13,382 nt of DNA from Muribaculaceae bacterium (GTDB lineage: Bacteria; Bacteroidota; Bacteroidia; Bacteroidales; Muribaculaceae). The stretch spans positions 1 to 13,382 of the forward strand of contig JAFYCU010000052.1 of NCBI GenBank assembly GCA_017545095.1. Reading direction: 5' to 3'. Below, piece after piece: positions 5,665 through 12,350 of this stretch. How positions within the stretch are numbered: position 1 is the first letter of the stretch; every line of letters starts with the position of its first letter. The notes beneath the pieces were generated by a model, which saw nothing but the letters and a program-made list of their open reading frames with translations, was not told the DNA's origin and did no database searches. Both the position numbers and the translations under genes were made by a program.

Positions 5665-7434
5665 ATGAAACACATTTGTGGAAGTTTAGTGTGGGTGTTG
5701 TGCTTGCTTGCGGTTTCGTTCCACACCCTTGGCCAGGGGAACAAGTACACCTACGACGCTCGTGAGTGGCTCACCGTGAATGCCCAGTCGTTGCAGCAGC
5801 TGCGCTTGGGCGGGGGCGACATGGTTGCGTTCAAGCCGTGTGCCATCGACAACGACTTTGTGGCGGCGAAATGCAAGGTGGTGGAATACTACGGCTGTGC
5901 GGTCTATTTCGACATGGAACGGCGTACAGCCATCTTTGTCGACGACGAGGCACGGGCCGACTATTTCGTGATTTTCGCCAACGTGGTTAATGTAAACATG
6001 GGTGCTGCGCAGAATGAGCTTTACATCGAGTGCAGCATGACGCACGACGAGGCATTCGACGTGATTTACAACGTGCGGACCCATCAAGCGCGCAAAGTGG
6101 CCGATGGCGACGCCACGCTCATGCGCCGCTTCGCCCGCCGGCTCCCGCATGTGTTCTACAAGGATCCGCACGACAAGAACACCCGCCTGCTTCACGACTA
6201 CTTTAAGGCACTCGCGGCAGGGCAGTATGTGGAGGCGCAGAAGGTGCGCCACAAAATCATTGTCAAGGCCCTCGACGAGGATGACGATGAGGGCAACCGC
6301 GACATCGTGCCCTGGAACAACCAGCTCATCTTCAATGCCTATCCGCTCATGGAACTGGGCGAGGCTTTGATTATGAGTTATCCGGCTAAATACAAAGAAC
6401 GCGACGAGATGCAGGTGCCGCGCGACCTGTTCCGGGGCTACCAATATGTGAAGCAGGTCTATCGTCGCGACACATTGCTCAGCGAGGCCAACACGGTGTT
6501 GCTTAGTGGCGACATTCGCCTGTCGGTGGACTTGATTAAGAAAAACCTTGAGGAAGAGTTGCTCAGCTATGCCCGTTGGGAGGGTACCGAGGAGGCTTAC
6601 GACCGTGTGCTCACCACGTTCTACAACAGTCCGCTTCGCAAGCAGGCACGCGACGAGCAGGAAAAACTCGTGTATACGCGTGTCGCGACAACTACTAACC
6701 AGAACGAGCTCCTGGCCTATCTCAACAAATTCAGCGGTGTGGATGAGGGGCATTACAACTTTGTGGAGCAGCGTTATTTCCAGCTGGCCTACGAGGCCAT
6801 GCCTGCCACCGCTGAGGGATGCCGGCAGTATCTCAAGCAATGCGCCCTCTCGCCCCATGCCGATGAGGTGCGCACACGCTTGGCCGAGTATGCATTCAAC
6901 GAGCTCCAGCCCACCGAAGCGGCCTGCAAGGAGTTTCTCACCGCGTTCCCCCGATCGAAGCATTGCACCGAGGTGTGGTACCGGCTCTATGAGTATGCCT
7001 ACAACGAGCTGGGCGACGACCTCTCGAAGTGCCAACGCTATCTCAAGGAATATCCCAATTCCAAATATTGCGAGGATGTGCAGCGCAAAATCATCGACAT
7101 CAAGTATGCGCAGGCTGTGCGCGTAGGCTCCGTCGAGGCTTATGATGCGTTCCTGAAGGGTACTTCGTGGAACAGCCACACCGAGGACATCGAGCAACGG
7201 CGAGCCGCTTTGCTCGGACAGCCCTTCGACATGCCCTCCACGCACCAGGGTAGCATCGAGAACTTCGACCCCACGGTGACGGCGCAGCCCCAGCTCGGCA
7301 CCGCCAAGCCGAAGACTGCCGAAACAAAGAAGCAGCAAAAACCTGCCGAGATGAAGCCCACTCCCAAACCAAAGCCTGAGAATAACAACTCTACAAATTC
7401 GAGCAATGGCGAACTTTGGGAACTTGATTTCTGA
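5665..7434 (+). CDS. Secreted alpha-solenoid (TPR-like) protein of unknown function
   Basis: This is a 589-residue exported protein. The start is taken as the ATG at 5665, not the TTG one codon earlier, because Met-Lys-His begins a good signal peptide (hydrophobic to about residue 21, cleavage near Leu-Gly-Gln-Gly). The N-terminal third (about 25-150) looks beta-rich and matches no family I recognise. From about 165 it is helical. Residues roughly 370-475 contain tandem solenoid repeats of about 35 residues with a recurring pattern: Cys-x-x-(Tyr/Phe)-Leu, then Ser/Pro, then Arg-Leu-x-Glu-Tyr-Ala-(Phe/Tyr)-Asn-Glu-Leu. The tail (about 530-580) is a low-complexity linker of Pro, Lys, Thr and Asn ending in Gly-Glu-Leu-Trp-Glu-Leu-Asp-Phe. 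That short hydrophobic, acidic end could be a docking peptide. No catalytic motif is seen. Its neighbours are a two-helix membrane protein and a peptidoglycan amidase, which suggests an envelope scaffold. Real coding is very likely from length and codon bias. Confidence 0.82.
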   Translation: MKHICGSLVWVLCLLAVSFHTLGQGNKYTYDAREWLTVNAQSLQQLRLGGGDMVAFKPCAIDNDFVAAKCKVVEYYGCAVYFDMERRTAIFVDDEARADYFVIFANVVNVNMGAAQNELYIECSMTHDEAFDVIYNVRTHQARKVADGDATLMRRFARRLPHVFYKDPHDKNTRLLHDYFKALAAGQYVEAQKVRHKIIVKALDEDDDEGNRDIVPWNNQLIFNAYPLMELGEALIMSYPAKYKERDEMQVPRDLFRGYQYVKQVYRRDTLLSEANTVLLSGDIRLSVDLIKKNLEEELLSYARWEGTEEAYDRVLTTFYNSPLRKQARDEQEKLVYTRVATTTNQNELLAYLNKFSGVDEGHYNFVEQRYFQLAYEAMPATAEGCRQYLKQCALSPHADEVRTRLAEYAFNELQPTEAACKEFLTAFPRSKHCTEVWYRLYEYAYNELGDDLSKCQRYLKEYPNSKYCEDVQRKIIDIKYAQAVRVGSVEAYDAFLKGTSWNSHTEDIEQRRAALLGQPFDMPSTHQGSIENFDPTVTAQPQLGTAKPKTAETKKQQKPAEMKPTPKPKPENNNSTNSSNGELWELDF

Positions 7435-7464
7435 GGCTTGCATCGGTTGTTTATGGTTCTTTTT

Positions 7465-7499
7465 TTCGACTCTCGGTTTTGAATAGACCGAGGGTCGAA
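7465..7499 (+). terminator. Hairpin after the solenoid gene, possible terminator
   Basis: TTCGACTCTCGGT (7465-7477) pairs with ACCGAGGGTCGAA (7487-7499), 13 base pairs including one G-U, with a nine-base loop (7478-7486). T bases before and A bases after extend the stem. On the + strand the tail after the stem (AAGTGCTTTTGG) is only weakly T-rich, so termination is plausible rather than certain. It begins 30 bases after the stop codon, where a terminator is expected. Confidence 0.6.
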
Positions 7500-7621
7500 A
7501 AGTGCTTTTGGGCGATTGGGTATAATTGTGTTGTTTTTGAAAACATGTAGTTAAATCATAAATATTGTAAAGCATCGCTTTTTTTGCTTGCTGATTATGA
7601 TTCGCTTTGAAATGTTTGTAG

Positions 7622-7629
7622 TATTTTTG
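7622..7629 (+). promoter_or_regulatory. Candidate -7 promoter box upstream of the amidase gene
   Basis: TATTTTTG fits the Bacteroidota -7 consensus TAnnTTTG. It is embedded in a direct repeat, TTTGTAG at 7615-7621 and again at 7626-7632, eleven bases apart. A start near 7636 would leave a leader of about 70 bases to the ATG at 7706. No convincing -33 TTTG is seen near 7597. The rest of the 271-base gap (7435-7705) is AT-rich and shows only the upstream hairpin. Confidence 0.4.
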
Positions 7630-7705
7630 TAGTGAGTTATGCTATGTCCTGACGGGAATGGCCGACTAGGAAACAAAAATGTTGAATTGCAAACTTATAG
7701 AAACG

Positions 7706-10700
7706 ATGAGAATCAAATATTTAGCCGTTGCACTTGTGGCAGGAGCGATGGGTGTGGGCAGTGGTGCTGCCCAGCAGTTTACCACATCGCAGGTCGAGGC
7801 GGTGCAGCGTGTGGTGCAAGCCACTAAGCCCGACCACATGGGCATTGGTGAGCTGAAAGTGCGAGAAATCACTGTTGAGGATGACAATCTGGTGGTGGAC
7901 CTGAGCGAGAATTATGGCGATGTGCCGTTCACAGTGGAATCAATCGCGCAGCTCAAGCGCGACATTGCCCAGACTTTGGGTGCTCCCTATCGTTCCGGCA
8001 ACATGCAGTTGCGCATCGCCGGCGAGGACATCGAGCAATATTTCACCACATTCGACAATGCCTACAAGCGCAGCCACGCGCCCTTCATCACCGAGGTGGA
8101 CCACAACCGCCGTTACAAACACGGTCTTGACGGCAATATCGTGGCCCTGTGGCCCAGTCACGGCTGGTATTTCGAACCCAAACTCAACCGCTGGGAGTGG
8201 CAGCGCGCACGCATGTTCCAGACCGTGGAGGATATGTACACGCACAGCTACGTGATACCCTTCCTGATGCCGATGCTCGAGAACGCCGGAGCCTATGTGT
8301 GGGATGCGCGTGAGCGCGACACGCACAACTTCGGGGCCGTGGTCGACAACGACGGAGGGCAGGCACAACACGGCTATGCCGAGCACAATGGCAAGATGAA
8401 GTGGGAGAGTGGCAAGACCGCAGGTTTTGCCTATGCCCGCGAAACCTACAAAGACTTTGAGAACCCCTTTGCCGAGGGCACCTACCGCATGGTGCAGGCG
8501 GTGAAGGAGAAAGACAAGAAAAAACTCAGCACCGCCTCGTGGAGCGTGGATATGCCTGAAGCAGGCACGTTTGCCATCTATATCTCCTACAAGACGCTCG
8601 ACAACAGCGTGCACGACGCCACCTACACCGTCAATTCGCTCGATGGCAGCCGCCAGTTCCGCGTCGACCAGTCGATGGGCGGTGGCGTGTGGGTGTATCT
8701 GGGCTCGTTCCAGCTGTCCAAGGGCATGAACAAGGACGTGGTGACCCTGAGTAACTACAGCGAGCAGAAGAACGGTGTGGTCACTGCCGATGCCATCCGA
8801 GTGGGCGGCGGCAAGGGCAACATCGTGCGCCGTGTGGCTCTGCCCACACCCGAGAACCAAGCCATCGCCGCCAAGAACGAGGACGAGAAATGCCTGGGCA
8901 AGGAGGGCATCGACTACAAGTATGTGGGCAGCGGCGAGCATCCGTGGTTCCACATCGGGTCGCGCTATTACCTGCAGTGGGCCGGTTTCCCGCACGAGGT
9001 GTACAGCACCAGCACGGGCATCAACGACTACACCGATGACTATCGCAGCCGTGGCGAGTGGGTGAACTACCTGGCCGGCGGCAGCGAAGTGCTGCCCGGC
9101 AAGCCGGGGCTTAACATTCCGGTTGACGTGTCGTTTTGCCTGCACACCGATGCCGGCACCACTCCCAACGACGACATCATCGGCACCCTGCTCATCTATT
9201 GCACCAAGGCCAATGGCCAGAACTTTGGCAAGTATGCCAACGGCACGCCGCGCGAGCTCTCGCGCAAGTATGCCGATTTGGTGTCGACCGAGGTGGTGAA
9301 CGACATCCGCGCCAAGTACGAGCCCAACTGGACCCGCCGAGGAATGTGGGACAAGAGCTACTACGAGGCCCGTGTGCCCGAGGTGCCCGCGCTGCTCATG
9401 GAGCTGCTCTCGCACCAGAATTTTGCCGATATGAAGTATGGCCTCGACCCGCAGTTCCGTTTCGACGTTAGCCGGGCCATCTACAAGGGCATCGTCAAGT
9501 TCATCGCGCAGCGCGACCACCGCGACTATGCCGTGCAGCCGCTGCCCGTCAACTCGTTCTGCATCAGCCAGGCCTCGTCTCCCGGCAGCTTCCTGCTCAC
9601 CTGGAAACCCACCACCGACGAGCTGTGCAGCAAGGCCGAGGCCAAGAAATACATCATCTGCGAGCGTGTGGGCGAGGACGGCGGCTTCAAGGAGATTGCC
9701 GTAACGCCCGACCCGCAGTATGTGGTCCGTGTCAGCGACAACAAAATCCACAGCTACCGTATCATCGCCATGAACGACGGCGGCCGCAGTTTCCCCAGCG
9801 AGACGCTTTCGCTGGGCATCGCCCCCAAGGCCAAAGGCACCGTGATGGTGGTGAACGGCTTCACCCGCATCAGCGGTCCCGACTGGTTCGAGGCCGACTC
9901 AATCGCTGGGTTCTACGACAGCAAGGACCATGGTGTGCCCTACATGGAGCAAATCAACTACTTGGGAGCCCAGCATGAGTTCCGCCGCGAGCTGCCGTGG
10001 CGCGACGACGATGCGCCGGGCTTCGGGGCTTGCCGTAGCAACCATGAGACTGAGGTCATCGCCGGTAACACGTTCGACTACACCACCGTGCACGGCGCGG
10101 CCATCATGAAGGCCGGCTACAGCTTTGTCTCGGCCAGCGTGAAGGCTATCGAGGACAATGCCAATGAGTTGAGCGGTTTCAAGACCGTGGATCTGATTCT
10201 TGGCAAGCAGAAAGAGGTGCCCGTGGGTCGTGGGGTGATGCCCTCGCGTTTCAAAGCGTTCACACCCGCCCTGCGCGAGACACTCACTGCGTTCACCCGC
10301 AACGGCGGCTCGGTGTTTGTGTCGGGCGCTTACGTGGGCACCGACATCTGGGACAAGCGCACCCCCGCTCAGGACGAGGTGTGGTTTGCCGAGAGCGTGC
10401 TGGGCTTCCAGTGGGTGGACCGCAGCGCCACACTCATGGGCGAGGCCTACGCCGTGCCCACGCCGTTCAGCCAGTTTGCCGACGGCGACCGCCTCTCCTT
10501 CTGCAACACGCTGAATGGAAAGATTTACGCCGCCGAGTCGCCTGACGCCATCCGCGCCAGCGACTCACAGGGAGCCACCCTGCTGCGCTACACCGAGAAC
10601 AACATCCCCGCCGCCATCGCCAGCGACCGGGGCTACTACCGCACCGTGGTGCTCGGCTTCCCCTTCGAGGTCATCAGCACCGAATCACAGCGCGACCAAT

Positions 10701-10735
10701 TCATGCAGCGGGTGATGCAGTTCCTCGACAAATAG
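7706..10735 (+). CDS. Secreted zinc N-acetylmuramoyl-L-alanine amidase with inserted golvesin-like domain
   Basis: This protein is predicted to cleave the amide bond between MurNAc and L-Ala in peptidoglycan, in the periplasm or outside the cell. I chose the ATG at 7706 (1009 residues) because Met-Arg-Ile-Lys plus a hydrophobic core forms a good signal peptide ending near Gly-Ala-Ala-Gln. An in-frame ATG at 7679 would add nine residues before it. With the 7706 numbering, Amidase_3-type landmarks are Ser-His152-Gly-Trp, Thr-Val-Glu175-Asp, Leu-His480-Thr-Asp-Ala and Leu-Met-Glu566-Leu-Leu, matching two His and one Glu zinc ligands plus the catalytic Glu. Between Glu175 and His480 sits a beta-rich domain (about 276-368, Gly-Gly-Gly-Val-Trp-Val-Tyr-Leu-Gly) like the golvesin/xanthan-lyase C-terminal domain. 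After the amidase come an FnIII-like stretch (about 609-705) and a C-terminal region (about 711-1009) resembling a class I GATase-like fold. Such proteins are often labelled xanthan lyase or golvesin-domain proteins. The amidase reading is from motifs, not a search. Confidence 0.8.
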   Translation: MRIKYLAVALVAGAMGVGSGAAQQFTTSQVEAVQRVVQATKPDHMGIGELKVREITVEDDNLVVDLSENYGDVPFTVESIAQLKRDIAQTLGAPYRSGNMQLRIAGEDIEQYFTTFDNAYKRSHAPFITEVDHNRRYKHGLDGNIVALWPSHGWYFEPKLNRWEWQRARMFQTVEDMYTHSYVIPFLMPMLENAGAYVWDARERDTHNFGAVVDNDGGQAQHGYAEHNGKMKWESGKTAGFAYARETYKDFENPFAEGTYRMVQAVKEKDKKKLSTASWSVDMPEAGTFAIYISYKTLDNSVHDATYTVNSLDGSRQFRVDQSMGGGVWVYLGSFQLSKGMNKDVVTLSNYSEQKNGVVTADAIRVGGGKGNIVRRVALPTPENQAIAAKNEDEKCLGKEGIDYKYVGSGEHPWFHIGSRYYLQWAGFPHEVYSTSTGINDYTDDYRSRGEWVNYLAGGSEVLPGKPGLNIPVDVSFCLHTDAGTTPNDDIIGTLLIYCTKANGQNFGKYANGTPRELSRKYADLVSTEVVNDIRAKYEPNWTRRGMWDKSYYEARVPEVPALLMELLSHQNFADMKYGLDPQFRFDVSRAIYKGIVKFIAQRDHRDYAVQPLPVNSFCISQASSPGSFLLTWKPTTDELCSKAEAKKYIICERVGEDGGFKEIAVTPDPQYVVRVSDNKIHSYRIIAMNDGGRSFPSETLSLGIAPKAKGTVMVVNGFTRISGPDWFEADSIAGFYDSKDHGVPYMEQINYLGAQHEFRRELPWRDDDAPGFGACRSNHETEVIAGNTFDYTTVHGAAIMKAGYSFVSASVKAIEDNANELSGFKTVDLILGKQKEVPVGRGVMPSRFKAFTPALRETLTAFTRNGGSVFVSGAYVGTDIWDKRTPAQDEVWFAESVLGFQWVDRSATLMGEAYAVPTPFSQFADGDRLSFCNTLNGKIYAAESPDAIRASDSQGATLLRYTENNIPAAIASDRGYYRTVVLGFPFEVISTESQRDQFMQRVMQFLDK

Positions 10736-10777
10736 CTTGCGCGCAGCAAATTATCCAATCAATAAGCTAACCTTGGG

Positions 10778-12325
10778 ATGAACGCAACGATTGATGTCTT
10801 CATAGTATGGTCGGGTGCCGAAGTCACAGGCCGCAATGTCGCAGCTCTGCGTGAAAGCGGTCTGGTGGACACTGTGACCGTGATGGCAGATTCCGAGCCT
10901 GATGCTGGATTCGCTGCGGGCAATGCTTGCCGTTGGGTGCAGGTGGAATCGCCTCACTCGTCCGAGGCCATTGAAGCGATTGAAGATTTAGTTGTATGCC
11001 ATCAACTTCACAACGATCGCTGCATATTGTATGTAGATACTCCAGGACTGGTTCAGTGGGGATATCACGGCTTGCACCGAATGCTTCAGGTGCTTCTGAT
11101 GAGTCGCGCGGGGATGGTATTTGCCGACCATTACCGTGTCATTGATGGAAAGAAGTTGAATCATCCGGTGATTGATTACCAGTTCGGCTCTCTTCGGGAT
11201 GATTTTGACTTCGGCCCAGTGGTGATGTTCCAAACCCCGGCTTTTCTGCGTGCTGTGGACTTTTCGCCAGTACAAGGCTATCGCTATGCGGGATTCTATG
11301 CCAAGCGCTTGGCCATCTCGCGCCTTCAGGAAATGGGAAACAACGTCATCGTACACATTCCAGAATATCTCTACACCGCTTGGCAGGACACCCTGCGCAC
11401 GAGCGGTGAGCGTATCTATGACTACTGCCGCCCAGAGCATCGTGAGGCGCAACTTGAGATGGAGGATGCCTGCACCACCCATCTGCGATGCATTGATGCC
11501 TATCTCCATCACGATGGATTGTATATCAAAAAGTTTGATTATAGCAATCCAAAGGACAGGTTCAACCCCTATCGCGCCGAGGAGCCATTCCCAGTCGAGA
11601 TGACGGTGGTGATTCCGGTGCTCAACCGTGAGCGTGTGATTCGCGATGCCATCCGTTCTGTGTTGATGCAGGAAGCAACATTTGCCTACAACCTGATTGT
11701 TGTGGACAACCACTCCACCGATGGCACCTCACAGGCCATTGATGAATTTGTCGGTGACTCACGCGTGATTCACCTCATCCCCGAGCGCACCGACTTGGGG
11801 ATTGGCGGCTGTTGGAGCCTGGCGGCTCACGATGAGCGTTGCGGACGCTTCCTCATCGGGCTCGATAGTGATGACGTGTATGCCACACCTCTTGTGCTGC
11901 AGTCCATGGTGGACAAATTCTATGAGACTGGTGCGGCAATGGTGTGCGGTGCTTATCGCGTGACGGATTTCGACCTTAACGTGGTGCCGCCCGGTGTGGT
12001 AGACCATAAAGAGTGGACTCTTGAGAACGGCCATAACAATCTTTTCCACGTCAATGGAGTGGGAGGTCCTCGGGCATTCTACACTCCTGTGCTCCGGGCA
12101 ATTGACATCCCCGACACTTGCTACGGCGAAGATTATGCACTGGGGCTGATGATTTCAGGCGCTTATCGCGTGGGACGTGTTTTTGAGGTGATGACACTTG
12201 CTCGGCGATGGAGCGACAATACGGATGCTGACATCAGCATTGAACAAGAGAATGCCAATAATTATTATAAGGATAGTTTGCGAACATGGGAACTCAACTA
12301 TCGTATGTCGATTTTGAAAGAATAG
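10778..12325 (+). CDS. Two-domain family-2 glycosyltransferase (first of a tandem pair)
   Basis: This is a 515-residue cytoplasmic sugar transferase without signal or membrane segments. The C-terminal half (about 274-480) is a GT2, GT-A-fold domain: Val-Val-Ile-Pro-Val-Leu-Asn-Arg (277-284), Val-Val-Asp-Asn-His-Ser-Thr-Asp-Gly-Thr (308-317), the metal/nucleotide-sugar motif Leu-Asp-Ser-Asp-Asp (362-366), Gly-Glu-Asp-Tyr (450-453) where the catalytic acidic residue is expected, and Arg-Arg-Trp (476-478). The N-terminal half (about 1-245) has a similar predicted alpha/beta layout with Phe-Ala-Asp-His-Tyr-Arg (115-120) and Gly-Ser-Leu-Arg-Asp-Asp-Phe-Asp-Phe-Gly (137-146). At the DXD place it has Tyr-Val-Asp-Thr-Pro-Gly (85-90), so this half is probably non-catalytic. 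Donor and acceptor cannot be told. The next gene is a paralog 25 bases downstream, so the two likely act on one surface glycan. By eye, codon use is less GC-biased than that of its neighbours (more GAT, GGA, CCA). Confidence 0.87.
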   Translation: MNATIDVFIVWSGAEVTGRNVAALRESGLVDTVTVMADSEPDAGFAAGNACRWVQVESPHSSEAIEAIEDLVVCHQLHNDRCILYVDTPGLVQWGYHGLHRMLQVLLMSRAGMVFADHYRVIDGKKLNHPVIDYQFGSLRDDFDFGPVVMFQTPAFLRAVDFSPVQGYRYAGFYAKRLAISRLQEMGNNVIVHIPEYLYTAWQDTLRTSGERIYDYCRPEHREAQLEMEDACTTHLRCIDAYLHHDGLYIKKFDYSNPKDRFNPYRAEEPFPVEMTVVIPVLNRERVIRDAIRSVLMQEATFAYNLIVVDNHSTDGTSQAIDEFVGDSRVIHLIPERTDLGIGGCWSLAAHDERCGRFLIGLDSDDVYATPLVLQSMVDKFYETGAAMVCGAYRVTDFDLNVVPPGVVDHKEWTLENGHNNLFHVNGVGGPRAFYTPVLRAIDIPDTCYGEDYALGLMISGAYRVGRVFEVMTLARRWSDNTDADISIEQENANNYYKDSLRTWELNYRMSILKE

Positions 12326-12350
12326 AATAACATTTAATTTTTAAGATATT

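Noticed and set aside
5686..7575. Long open frame of 629 codons on the - strand, antisense to the solenoid gene
   Set aside because: It mirrors the codon periodicity of the + strand gene, has no recognisable domain or signal, and the + strand frame has a signal peptide and repeats. GC-rich third positions commonly open such antisense frames.
7679..7681. ATG at 7679 as start of the amidase
   Set aside because: It would put nine mixed residues (Met-Leu-Asn-Cys-Lys...) before a normal signal peptide that begins at Met 7706. It cannot be excluded, but is less likely.
7940..9751. Open frame of 603 codons on the - strand inside the amidase gene
   Set aside because: The + strand carries intact amidase motifs throughout. 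The antisense translation is low in complexity (Val, His, Leu, Ala rich) and matches nothing.
10768..10775. TAACCTTG as a promoter for the first glycosyltransferase
   Set aside because: It ends three bases before the ATG, leaving no leader, and departs from the -7 consensus.
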